Assembly: GCF_020552705.1 (NCBI RefSeq)
Contig: NZ_JAJBZG010000005.1
Coordinates: 930,001 to 994,000, forward strand
Length of the DNA: 64,000 nucleotides
Reading direction: 5' to 3'
From: Christiangramia sediminis
GTDB lineage: Bacteria > Bacteroidota > Bacteroidia > Flavobacteriales > Flavobacteriaceae
Shown here in pieces: positions 30,144-39,800 of this stretch. The position numbers were made by a program, and so were the translations under genes. How positions within the stretch are numbered: the stretch's first letter is position 1; each line of letters begins with the position of its first letter. Under the pieces are notes generated by a model. The model was not told the origin of the DNA. It searched no databases and saw only the letters and a list, made by a program, of their open reading frames with translations.

Positions 30144-32972
30144 TTAATGAGCTTCCAGCCAGTTTTCTCCTATTCCCAGATCCACATCTAAAGGAACTTC
30201 CAGTTTATAAGCATTCTCCATTTCAGATTTGATCATCTGCTGTACCTTATCAAGTTCATCCCTATGTGCGTCAAAAACCAATTCATCATGTACCTGAAGT
30301 AGCATTTTGGTCTTATAATTCCCTTCCTTCAATTTCCTGTGAATATTGATCATGGCGATCTTAATAATATCCGCCGCACTCCCCTGGATAGGTGCATTTA
30401 CGGCGTTCCTTTCAGCCGCGCCACGAACTACCTGATTTCGGGAATTGATGTCTTTAAGATATCGTCTTCGGCCTAAAACTGTAGATACATAGCCATGCTC
30501 CCGGGCAAATTCTACCTGGTCTGCAATGAAATTACTCAGTTTTGGATAAGTTTTATAGTACGTATCAATGAGTTCTTTAGATTCACTTCTGGAGAGGGAA
30601 GTCTGATTGCTTAATCCGAAGGCGGAAACTCCATAAATAATCCCGAAATTTACCGTTTTCGCATTGCTTCTTTGCTCACGGGTCACTTCTTCTAAAGGAA
30701 CATTAAATACTTTTGCGGCAGTAGAAGCGTGAATATCTTCCCCATCCTGAAAGGCCTTGATCATATTCTCCTCTTTACTCAACGCAGCAATGATACGGAG
30801 TTCTATCTGGGAATAATCGGCAGCGAGCAACACATAATTCTCATCTCTGGGTACAAAAGCTTTTCTAACCTGCCTTCCTCTTTCCGTTCTAATAGGAATA
30901 TTCTGAAGGTTTGGGTTGTTGGAACTTAATCTTCCAGTTGCAGCAGTAGTTTGCACATAATCTGTATGCACTCTTCCCGTGGTTTTCTCCACCTGGTTAG
31001 GCAGCGCATCTACATAAGTATTCTGAAGTTTTACCAGTCCACGGTAATCCAGTACATGGCGAACAATAGCATGTTCATCGGCCAAAACAGAAAGTACATC
31101 TTCGCTGGTGGAATATTGACCGGTCTTGGTTTTCTTGGGTTTTTTGGAAATTTCCATTTTTTCGAACAGAATAATTCCTAATTGTTTTGGTGAGCTTATA
31201 AGAAATTCTTCTCCTGCCGCCGCATATATTTTTGTTTCCAGATCTTTAATGTCTGAAGCCAGAGCCTCTGATAAAGATTTTAGATATTTCTCGTCCAGTT
31301 TGATCCCTTCCAGTTCCATATCGGCAAGCACTTTTACCAGTGGAATTTCGATCTCATTAAAAAGTTTTCTGGTTTCGGCATCATCCAGTTCTTTCTCGAA
31401 TAAATTCTTCAGCTGAAAGGTGATATCGGCATCTTCTGAAGCATATTCTGTTTGCTTTTTTAGATCAACATCCCTCATATTACCCTGATTTTTGCCTTTT
31501 TTTCCGATCAATTCTGAAATTGGCTGCGGGGTATAATTAAGATAAGTTTCAGCCAGCACATCCATATTATGGCGCATATCGGGATTGATCAAATAATGCG
31601 CGATCATGGTATCGAATAAGGGTCCTTCTACCTTAATATTATATTTATCTAAAACCTCGATATCATATTTAAGGTTCTGACCTATCTTCTCAATTTTATC
31701 GTTTTCAAAGAAAGCTCTGAGTTCTTCGATAAGTTTTTGGGCTTCTTCCCTGTCTTCAGGAACCGGTAGATAAAATCCTTTTCCGGCTTCCCAGGAAAAA
31801 GCGATTCCTACAAGTTCTGCTTCCAGGGTATTAAGGCTGGTCGTTTCGGTATCAAAACAAACGCTTTTTTGTTTCAGAAGTTTTTCAATAAAGATCTGCC
31901 GGGCCATTCCGGTAGTTATAGCCTGATAAAAATGTGGAGTGTCTGATAGATTAGTCCTTGACGAAGTTCTTTCAATTTCTTCCCCATCTCCGCCAAATAA
32001 TGAAAATTGTCCTGCCCCGGCAGTAGCCTGTGCATTCTGCTTTGCTGAGGGTGAGTTGGAAACCTGGGTTTGAGGGGTATCATCTTCCCCGCTGAATAAT
32101 TTTATAAACTGATCTTTTAATCTTCTAAATTCAAGTTCCTCAAAGATCTCCTGAACTTTTCCGCCATCGGGCTGGGAAAGCTCATAATCTTCCGCATGGA
32201 ATTTAACATCACAATCGGTAAATATGGTCGCCAGTTTTTTCGAAAGTCTTCCTAACTCGGCGTTTTCAATGACTTTTTCTTTCATCTTGCCCTTGAGATC
32301 ATCGGTATTCTCAAGAAGCGCTTCCATACTGCCATATTTCTTCAGAAATTTCTTGGCCGTCTTTTCGCCCACACCAGGTAATCCAGGAATATTATCTACA
32401 GAATCTCCCATCATACCGAGGAAGTCGATCACCTGCTCCGGTCTTTCCACTTCGAATTTTTTCTGAACTTCCGGAATTCCCCAAATTTCAATCCCGTTCC
32501 CCATTCTGGCGGGGCGGTACATAAAAATATTTTCAGAAACCAGCTGTGCAAAATCCTTATCTGGAGTTACCATATATACTTTATAGTTCTCCTTTTCAGC
32601 TTGCTTGGCCAGGGTTCCAATAATATCATCGGCTTCCATCCCGGCGCATTCCACCACTGGAATATGCATCGCCTTTAGAATATCCTGAATAATTGGGATC
32701 GCTTCACGAATGGGCTCCGGAGTTTCATCCCTGTTGGCTTTATAATCTGAAAACATTTCAGTTCTCTCTTTACTTCCGTCTTTATCGAAACATACCGCAA
32801 GATGATCTGGTTTTTCTCTTCTTATCACATCAAAAAGAGAATTGGTGAAACCCATGATCGCGGAAGTATTAAAACCTTTGGAGTTGATCCGGGGATTTTT
32901 TATAAAAGCATAATATCCACGGAAAATTAATGCGTATGCGTCGAGTAAAAAAAGGCGTTTTTGATCGGCCAT
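30144..32972 (-). CDS. polA: DNA polymerase I
   Basis: Repair and Okazaki-fragment polymerase, 942 residues. The N-terminal 5'-3' exonuclease (about 1-290) starts KRLFLLDAYALIFRGYYAF and has GLPGVGEKTAKKFL. A linker follows, and then a 3'-5' exonuclease domain (about 345-540) that retains the DTETT acidic motif (VCFDTETTSLNTL), so proofreading may be active. The polymerase domain contains motif A LLAADYSQIELRI, the O-helix region RSNAKTVNFGIIYG and motif C LLQVHDELVFDAH. Monocistronic, with its own promoter. Confidence 0.98.
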   Translation of the reverse strand: MADQKRLFLLDAYALIFRGYYAFIKNPRINSKGFNTSAIMGFTNSLFDVIRREKPDHLAVCFDKDGSKERTEMFSDYKANRDETPEPIREAIPIIQDILKAMHIPVVECAGMEADDIIGTLAKQAEKENYKVYMVTPDKDFAQLVSENIFMYRPARMGNGIEIWGIPEVQKKFEVERPEQVIDFLGMMGDSVDNIPGLPGVGEKTAKKFLKKYGSMEALLENTDDLKGKMKEKVIENAELGRLSKKLATIFTDCDVKFHAEDYELSQPDGGKVQEIFEELEFRRLKDQFIKLFSGEDDTPQTQVSNSPSAKQNAQATAGAGQFSLFGGDGEEIERTSSRTNLSDTPHFYQAITTGMARQIFIEKLLKQKSVCFDTETTSLNTLEAELVGIAFSWEAGKGFYLPVPEDREEAQKLIEELRAFFENDKIEKIGQNLKYDIEVLDKYNIKVEGPLFDTMIAHYLINPDMRHNMDVLAETYLNYTPQPISELIGKKGKNQGNMRDVDLKKQTEYASEDADITFQLKNLFEKELDDAETRKLFNEIEIPLVKVLADMELEGIKLDEKYLKSLSEALASDIKDLETKIYAAAGEEFLISSPKQLGIILFEKMEISKKPKKTKTGQYSTSEDVLSVLADEHAIVRHVLDYRGLVKLQNTYVDALPNQVEKTTGRVHTDYVQTTAATGRLSSNNPNLQNIPIRTERGRQVRKAFVPRDENYVLLAADYSQIELRIIAALSKEENMIKAFQDGEDIHASTAAKVFNVPLEEVTREQRSNAKTVNFGIIYGVSAFGLSNQTSLSRSESKELIDTYYKTYPKLSNFIADQVEFAREHGYVSTVLGRRRYLKDINSRNQVVRGAAERNAVNAPIQGSAADIIKIAMINIHRKLKEGNYKTKMLLQVHDELVFDAHRDELDKVQQMIKSEMENAYKLEVPLDVDLGIGENWLEAH

Positions 32973-33013
32973 GGGTAATGTTTAGATATAAAATTGAGAA
33001 TATTTCAAAACTA

Positions 33014-33044
33014 CAAAGATAAAATCAGTCTTCCTTGGAAACAA
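33014..33044 (-). promoter_or_regulatory. Promoter of polA
   Basis: On the minus strand TTG (33042-33044) is followed after 20 bases by TATCTTTG (33014-33021), matching the Bacteroidetes consensus. The leader is about 35 bases. Confidence 0.7.
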
Positions 33045-33092
33045 TAAACAATAAGCATTAAAGCATTCTTTTCAGAAAAATAAAAATTTTGT

Positions 33093-33175
33093 CGTCATCC
33101 TGAATTTATTTCAGGGTCTCAGGTTAATTATGGATTACTAGTCTTATGAGATTCTAAAACAAGTTCAGAATGACG
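33093..33175. repeat. Palindromic repeat, family A copy 3
   Basis: Left CGTCATCCTGAATTTATTTC and right AAACAAGTTCAGAATGACG, with inner GGGTCTCA and TGAGATTC arms, form a long imperfect palindrome between polA and the aspartylglucosaminidase gene. Confidence 0.8.
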
Positions 33176-33214
33176 TTTTTTATGAATTTCAGATTTTTAT
33201 GGATATATAGATAA

Positions 33215-34189
33215 TTATTCATCCAAATAAGAATCACTCAGATTATCTGTGCTTTCTCCTTTATAAAATTTGGCATAACTGAATCCTTTATGAATACAAT
33301 AAGAACCGATTTCGCCCTTTTTATTCAGTGCAACATAAGCCACCTGAAAATCTTTATAATTAGGAGCCTTTTTTATAGTTCTCATTACCGCTTCTTCACA
33401 GGCTTCCTGGGGCGACTTTCCTTGTCGCATCAATTCCACGATCAAAAAGCTACCCACACTTTTCATAATGGCTTCGCCCATTCCGGTTCCAACCGCACCT
33501 CCAATTTCATTGTCTAAAAACAAGCCCGCTCCAATAATAGGGGAGTCCCCAACCCGGCCATTTATTTTATAAGAAAGTCCGGAGGTGGTGCAGGCTCCGG
33601 CGATATCTCCCTTTTCGTCCAGGCAAAGCATTCCGATCGTATCGTGATTTTCGATATTGATGATGGGTTTATATTCCTTATGTTCCAGCCATTCTTTCCA
33701 GGCTTTTTCATATTCTTCGGTAAGCAGGTTCTTCTTTTTGAACCCCTGTTGAATAGCAAACTGTAGAGCTCCCTCTCCCGCCAGCATCACATGCGGGGTT
33801 TCCTCCATTACTTTCCTGGCTACAGAAATCGGATGCTCAATTTCTTTTAAATAGACCACAGAGCCTGCATTGCCATCTGGCGACATAATACATGCATCCA
33901 GGGTTACATTACCATCCCGGTCTGGTGCGCCACCATCACCAACGGTAGTATTTTTTAAATTTGATTCTTCAACCATCACTCCTTTTTCCACCGCATCCAG
34001 GGCAGAATTACCTTTTTCTAACATGGTGCCGGCCATTTTTGTGGCATTCTGAAAATTCCATGTTGCCACCGCTACCGGATATTTTTGGGTCATATTCAAT
34101 TCGTTTAATATAGATTTTGAGAATACAGAGGTTGAACTTATTCCAACACCTGTCAGGGCAGTATTCTTAATAAAATTTCTGCGTTTCAT
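33215..34189 (-). CDS. N4-(beta-N-acetylglucosaminyl)-L-asparaginase (aspartylglucosaminidase family)
   Basis: Ntn-hydrolase of 324 residues that cleaves the GlcNAc-asparagine bond of glycopeptides after autoproteolysis. The nucleophile is T184 in NHDTIGMLCLDEKG. GRVGDSPIIGAGLFLD and GGAVGTGMGEA form the substrate pocket as in human and flavobacterial glycosylasparaginases. The N terminus MKRRNFIKNTALTGVG is a twin-arginine-type signal, so the folded proenzyme is probably exported by Tat. The gene is monocistronic, with a palindromic repeat downstream. Role: breakdown of N-glycoproteins, consistent with a polymer-degrading flavobacterium. Confidence 0.93.
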   Translation of the reverse strand: MKRRNFIKNTALTGVGISSTSVFSKSILNELNMTQKYPVAVATWNFQNATKMAGTMLEKGNSALDAVEKGVMVEESNLKNTTVGDGGAPDRDGNVTLDACIMSPDGNAGSVVYLKEIEHPISVARKVMEETPHVMLAGEGALQFAIQQGFKKKNLLTEEYEKAWKEWLEHKEYKPIINIENHDTIGMLCLDEKGDIAGACTTSGLSYKINGRVGDSPIIGAGLFLDNEIGGAVGTGMGEAIMKSVGSFLIVELMRQGKSPQEACEEAVMRTIKKAPNYKDFQVAYVALNKKGEIGSYCIHKGFSYAKFYKGESTDNLSDSYLDE

Positions 34190-34344
34190 CTTTTATAAAT
34201 AACCGTATAAATATAGGATTTTGAATGGGTCAAACCAATTGGTAAGTTGTTATTGATATTCATTTGGAAACCATCAAATTAAATTATCGTAAATAGAATA
34301 TCCATAGATCTTATAAGACCTATCTTCGCAAAAAAATTGTTTTA

Positions 34345-35571
34345 ATGCGTTGGTTTATTCTCGCGGTAATCTATTTGATCGTAGATCTTTATGCTTACCA
34401 GGCTTTAAGAGTCTTCTCTAAAAATATCTGGGTGGCCGTGATCTATTTTATAATCTCTGCCGTAGTTATTGGAAATTTATTCTATCAATTCAATCAAGCT
34501 TCACCAAATGGAAGTTTTGGTGGTGGACGGGGTTATGCAATAGGCATCTTTCTGGCATTTTTCGTCGGAAAGATCATTCTTTCTCTGGTGATGTTGGGTG
34601 AAGATGTAGTTCGTATTCCCATGGCGGGTATTCAAAAGCTATTCGGTTCTGCGGAAAGTTTTGATATGCCTTCCCGAAGGAAATTCATTAGTACCATAGC
34701 GATAGGCCTGGCAGCGATTCCCTTTGCCGGTTTGCTCTACGGAATGTATAAAGGAAAGTATAATTTCAGGGTATTGAGATATACCCTATATTTTGAAGAT
34801 CTTCCCGAGGCGTTCGATGGATATACCATTAGTCAGATAAGTGATGTTCACAGCGGTAGCTTTGACAATAAGAATAAGATACAGTACGGAGTAGATCTTC
34901 TAAAGGAGCAGAAGTCAGATATGGTGGTCTTTACCGGGGATCTGGTAAATAATATGGCTTCAGAAATGAAGGACTGGAAAGGCCTTTTTTCGGAAATAAA
35001 AGCGCCAGACGGGGTTTATTCAATTTTAGGAAACCATGATTATGGTGATTATCATAACTGGGAAAGTGCTACGGCTAAAGAAGAGAATCTAGACCGGCTG
35101 AAGCAAACCCATGCGGAAATGGGCTGGGATCTTATGCTTAATGAAAATCGTTTTATTGAGAAAAATGGGCAGCGAATTGCTTTGGTTGGAGTTGAGAACT
35201 GGGGTATAGGTGGATTCAAAAAAGCAGGTGACCTGGAAAAGGCCGGAGCAGGAGTAGAAGAGAATGATTTTAAGATCCTGCTGAGTCATGACCCTTCACA
35301 CTGGGAACAGCAGGTAAAATCGCATCCTAAAAAGTATCATTTAACCATGAGTGGACATACTCACGGCATGCAGTTCGGGATAGAAATTCCCGGTTGGTTC
35401 AAATGGAGTCCTGTTCAATACAGGTATAAACATTGGGCCGGTATTTATGAAGAAGCGGGAAGATATATCAACGTAAATCGTGGCTTTGGCTTTCTGGCTT
35501 ATCCCGGGCGCGTGGGCATCTGGCCGGAAATTAGTGTCATAGAACTGAAAAAAGGTTCGAAACCTGCATAA
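34345..35571 (+). CDS. Membrane-anchored metallophosphoesterase
   Basis: A 408-residue protein with about four N-terminal membrane segments (within residues 1-140, separated by a Gly-rich loop and a RRKF stretch) followed by a YkuE/YaeI-type calcineurin-like phosphoesterase domain. Metal-binding motifs are ISDVHSGS, FTGDLVNN, GNHDYGDY, LLSHDPSHW and SGHTHGMQFG, all intact. Related bacterial enzymes act on phospholipid or lipid-A precursors at the membrane, but the substrate here is unknown. A thioredoxin-fold gene follows 75 bases downstream in the same direction. Confidence 0.9.
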   Translation: MRWFILAVIYLIVDLYAYQALRVFSKNIWVAVIYFIISAVVIGNLFYQFNQASPNGSFGGGRGYAIGIFLAFFVGKIILSLVMLGEDVVRIPMAGIQKLFGSAESFDMPSRRKFISTIAIGLAAIPFAGLLYGMYKGKYNFRVLRYTLYFEDLPEAFDGYTISQISDVHSGSFDNKNKIQYGVDLLKEQKSDMVVFTGDLVNNMASEMKDWKGLFSEIKAPDGVYSILGNHDYGDYHNWESATAKEENLDRLKQTHAEMGWDLMLNENRFIEKNGQRIALVGVENWGIGGFKKAGDLEKAGAGVEENDFKILLSHDPSHWEQQVKSHPKKYHLTMSGHTHGMQFGIEIPGWFKWSPVQYRYKHWAGIYEEAGRYINVNRGFGFLAYPGRVGIWPEISVIELKKGSKPA

Positions 35572-35646
35572 TTAGAAGAATTTCCTATATTTGATTATAG
35601 CGGGCATACGTGGTAATTACCATGCGCTAAAAATAAATCCTGGATT

Positions 35647-35943
35647 ATGTCAAAATTTGGTGAATTAGTAGACTTAAACATTCCTGTGCTTTTAGATTTC
35701 TATACGGAATGGAATGACGCTTCTGTAGCGATGCATCCTGTTCTAAGAGATGTCGCGGCCGCGCTGGGAGACAAGGCGAAAGTTATTAAAATTGATGTGG
35801 ATAAGAATTCCCAGTTGGCGGAGGCGCTTCGCGTAAAAGGCCTTCCCACTTTAATGATCTATAAATCTGGAGAAATGAAGTGGCGGCATAGCGGGGAACA
35901 GGATGCTAATACCCTTATAGCATTGCTTAAAGAACATCTTTAA
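35647..35943 (+). CDS. Thioredoxin-fold protein lacking the CxxC active site
   Basis: A 98-residue thioredoxin-fold protein. The usual strand LLDFYTEW is followed by NDAS, where thioredoxins have CGPC, so neither redox cysteine is present (W22 to S26). The cis-proline region KGLPTLMIYKSGE (P67) and the C-terminal helix are conserved. It is therefore unlikely to be a disulphide reductase and may be a binding or chaperone-like module. The final 17 bases overlap the convergent polysaccharide deacetylase gene. Confidence 0.88.
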   Translation: MSKFGELVDLNIPVLLDFYTEWNDASVAMHPVLRDVAAALGDKAKVIKIDVDKNSQLAEALRVKGLPTLMIYKSGEMKWRHSGEQDANTLIALLKEHL

Positions 35944-36622
35944 GACTTCTGAATTCCAATCCTTTTTCTTTATAAAAATCCAGTATCTGGGGAAGAATGA
36001 CCTTAAGATTTTTAAAGGCCTTCTTGCTGTCGTGGAATACGATAGTACTTCCGGCCGTCGCATTCTTTGTTACATTATTAAGACAATCCTGAGCTGAAAA
36101 TTTCCCGTTGTAGTCACCGCTTATCACATCCCACACCACGATCTTAAAACCTTGACTCTTTAATCTTTTTGCCTGAGCGTTTTTGATTTTTCCATAGGGT
36201 GGTCGAAAGAGTTTGTAGTGGGGGGATGGGGGTTTAAATTTGGTATTTCGTAGCTCGTGGTTTGAAGTTTCTTCTTTGCCTTTATTCTTTAGAGCACTTT
36301 CGGCAAGATAGACATTCTCAATATATTCTGAAGTTGGAGTTTCCCAGCCGTTAAGATGGTTATAGGTATGATTTCCTATACAATGCCCTTCAGCCTGGAT
36401 CTGTTGAAAAATATCCGGGTGTTTTTGCACATTATCACCAATACAGAAGAAGGTAGCTTTTGCGTTATATTTTGCCAGCAGGTCTAAAACCCAGGGAGTA
36501 ACTTCTGGAATAGGGCCATCATCAAAAGTAAGATAGATGGCTTTAGCAGTATCGACCCTGGAAATCCTTCCCGGATACAAAGCTTTTAAAAGCGAAGGAT
36601 ATTTTGGACGGAAGAGTTTCAT
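35927..36622 (-). CDS. Polysaccharide deacetylase (NodB domain)
   Basis: Carbohydrate esterase family 4 enzyme of 231 residues that removes N- or O-acetyl groups from sugar polymers. NodB motifs are present: TFDDGPIPEVTPWVLDLL (metal-binding DD), GNHTYNH (HxxxH metal ligands), and FRPPYGK; later VVWDVISGDYN and STIVFHDS complete the active site. The ATG at 36622 is preferred; an upstream ATG at 36667 would start in a partial repeat sequence. No signal peptide is evident. Peptidoglycan or exopolysaccharide may be the substrate. It overlaps the thioredoxin-fold gene tail by 17 bases. Confidence 0.88.
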   Translation of the reverse strand: MKLFRPKYPSLLKALYPGRISRVDTAKAIYLTFDDGPIPEVTPWVLDLLAKYNAKATFFCIGDNVQKHPDIFQQIQAEGHCIGNHTYNHLNGWETPTSEYIENVYLAESALKNKGKEETSNHELRNTKFKPPSPHYKLFRPPYGKIKNAQAKRLKSQGFKIVVWDVISGDYNGKFSAQDCLNNVTKNATAGSTIVFHDSKKAFKNLKVILPQILDFYKEKGLEFRSLKDVL

Positions 36623-36660
36623 TACTAATGTTCTCGGTTGTGGGTTTTCTGTATTGTGGA

Positions 36661-36692
36661 GAGTCATAGCGAGAGCAACGAAGCGATCTCAA
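36661..36692. repeat. Partial repeat resembling a third palindromic family
   Basis: GAGTCATAGCGAGAGCAACG followed by AAGCGATCTC looks like one arm of a GTCATTGCGAG-type repeat whose other arm is missing. It abuts a complete family B copy. Confidence 0.5.
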
Positions 36693-36713
36693 CTTTGATA
36701 GCTCTATTGAATA

Positions 36714-36798
36714 TGTCATCTCGACCATAGGGAGAGATCTCATCTGTGTTTATTTAACACTTGAGATTTTTCCTCCGCTACGCTCCGTCGAAATGACA
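36714..36798. repeat. Palindromic repeat, family B copy 4
   Basis: Ends TGTCATCTCGACCATAGGGA and CTCCGTCGAAATGACA with inner GAGAGATCTC and GAGATTTTTC arms. It is the most complete family B copy and separates the deacetylase and DUF2723 genes. Confidence 0.85.
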
Positions 36799-36815
36799 GC
36801 TACCCTAACTTCCTA

Positions 36816-39800
36816 TTATTGTTCCACAGAATCCAAAGCCGCAGAATCTATACTTGTTTCAACCGGCACGGCGCCATCCAGTGCTTCCATTATTTCTTCC
36901 TGTGGCGATTTAACCTCGGCGTCTATTTCTTCATCTTCTCTGTAGAAATGTCGGAATAATCTCAGGTAATTATTGAACTCTTCCGCTTTTTTCTGGGCAG
37001 TTTCCCGGTCTTCATAAACCATCATGATGTCTACAAGTCCGCGGTATCGCTCCATATCGGTAATGATCTCATCAGCATACCTATACTGCCTGTCTACATC
37101 CCAGGTGCTATAAAAGTTTAGATTTTCCTGATATTTTTTAGTGACCTTTTCCCATATTTCACGAGCTTTTTGGGGCTTATTCACTTCATAGTAACCAGTG
37201 ATAAATGGTTCCAGTAAAGTGTAATACTCATAATACTCTACGGGCATATGCTCCATACCAAGATCAAGGATCTCTTCCGCATGAATAGTGTCTCCTTCAT
37301 TCAGAAGATTTTCGGTAAGTCGGGCCAGATTGCTCCTGTAGGTAATGGAATTCTTACGGGTTTCAGGATCATGATAGATGTCGCCAGAGCCCATATTACC
37401 CCAGTCCCAATTCTTAACAATATTGTACATTTTCTCTGTATTCACCCGTCCCATGTCAAATGGATTACGTGGATCTACAGGCGTGCGTATGGGAACCAGT
37501 TTATAAGTTACTCCTTCTAACTGCAGATAGTCTTTCATCCATAAATAATCTTCATCGCCAAAACTACCGCCGGTAAAGTATATAGGTCTTTTCCAGTTAT
37601 TGTTAGCGAGAATGTCCAGCATCAGGAGTCGGTTCTTGTAAAGGATCTGATCATCTATCGTGATGTCTATATGGTCAACTATTTTATCAGCTGCCGAATC
37701 GGCGACGATATTATTTTCCAGAACAGTTTGTTTATCTACCGGAATCCTAACATATCTTGAAGGGAAAGTGTTTATAAAAGTCCCGCTTTGCAATTCTGCC
37801 TGGGTACGGGGATCGTCATTTTCAATATAATTCATCCAGGTTTTTATAGGAATAGTATCCTGGGTAACTTCTCTAAGGAAAATGGCATCGTTCTTACCAT
37901 TATAGAATTCATTCTGAAGCTGGGATGGCACCGGATCACTTTCAAAAGCGGCCCGTTTCATCTGGTCTATATACCAGTCGGTAGCCAGAAGACTTGTATT
38001 TATGATTCTAACATCGGTCCTGTATTTTTCCACCTGCTGAACATACCACAGGGCAAAAGTATCGTTATCACCAATGGTGAATAAAATACCATTTTCATCT
38101 ACCGAGTCAAGGTACATCCGGGCCATGGTTAAAGCAGTATCCCGACCAGACCTGTCATGATCGTCCCAGTTTTCTGAAGCCAGTAAGGTAGGAACACATG
38201 ATAAACTTAGCACCACCACTGCCGGAGCAAGGATTTTCGGACTAATGGAACTTCGAAGTTTATCAAAGATCGCATAGACCCCGAAGCCTATCCAGATCGC
38301 AAAAACATAGAAAGAACCTACCAGGGCATAATCTCTTTCGCGTGGCTCAAAAGGACGTTCGTTCAGGTATATTTTCAGGGCAATTCCCGTAAACAGGAAG
38401 AATACCATTAATACCCAGAAAGTCTTTTTATCTCTTTTCAATTGAAAAACGAGGCCTATTAATCCTAGTAGTAGGGGCAGGAAGAAATAGGTGTTCCTGG
38501 CCTTGTTATTTTTCATGTCTGAAGGCAGCTCATCCTGAGTGCCAATATGCATTTCGTCTATAAAGTCTATTCCGCTAAGCCAGTTCCCGTGCAGGTCATT
38601 GTATTTACCCTGGATGTCATCCTGGCGACCCGTGAAATTCCACATAAAATAACGCCAATACATATATCCTACCTGATATTCCAGTAAATAGCCAATGTTT
38701 TCGGCAAAAGTGGGCTTCTGGACATCCAGGTAATCACTCATTTGTGTCAGGAAATTATGATAGTCTTCCATATCCCTTTCTCCCCGGGAAAACTGATTCT
38801 TAAAATCGTTTACAGCCTGAAGTAATCTTTCTTCGCCTTGGTATTCAGATTTGATCTTAAAATCCAGGGGTCCGGTGAATTCCATATAATTAACGGCATG
38901 CTCTGTACTCCACATTCGTGGGAGAATAGCTTTGTGATCGTCATCCAGATTCTGTTTGGCATTTTTGTAATCATTTACAATAATGTATTTGCCCACTTCT
39001 TCATCTTTCTCATACTTAGGTTTAGCATCTTCATAGGGATTATCAGCATCTAATCCTGAGTACATTTCAGACCATTGAGGGCCGTAAAAAAGATGGGTTT
39101 CCCCGTACTGTTCCCGGTTATAATAAGCCAGTAGTTCCCTGGCATTATCGGGGCTGTTCTCATTGATCACCGTGGGGGCATTACTTCTTATAGGAAGCAT
39201 TACCCAGCTCGAAAAGCCTACCAGTACAAAGAGAATGCATAGTAGCAGAGTATTGTATTTATAAAGATTTTTCTTTCGGGTATAATTTATTCCGAAGTAA
39301 AAAGCAGCGACAATTACCAGAAAAGCGACTATAGTACCGGTGTTAAACGGCATTCCCAGACTGTTGGTAAAGAACAGTTCAGAAGCAGAAAAGAAGGTAA
39401 GGGTATAAGGTAAAAGAAGTTTGAAAATAAACATTAGAACCGCCACCACTACGATGTTGGCAATGATGAAATTTTTAACCGTTACTTTTTTATAGTTTTT
39501 AAAGAAATAAAGGAATCCTATGGCGGGTAAGGTGAGCAGTCCCATAAAGTGAACTCCAAAAGAAAGTCCTATCACTAAAGAAATCAATATGATCCAGCGA
39601 TTTCCGCGCGGGGTGAACATATCTCTTTCCCATAAAAGACCGAGATAGAACATGACCGACATAAAGCAGGCGGCCATGGCATAAACTTCAGCTTCCACAG
39701 CATTAAACCAGAAACTATCAGTAAAAGTAAGCGCCAGGGAGCCCACGAGAGCACTTCCCAGGACCGCTATTTTTTTTGAGCTGGTTAATTTAGTGACCGG

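Noticed and set aside
21944-36798. Possible CRISPR array
   Set aside because: The repeats are dispersed, palindromic, of two different families and without regular spacers or cas genes.
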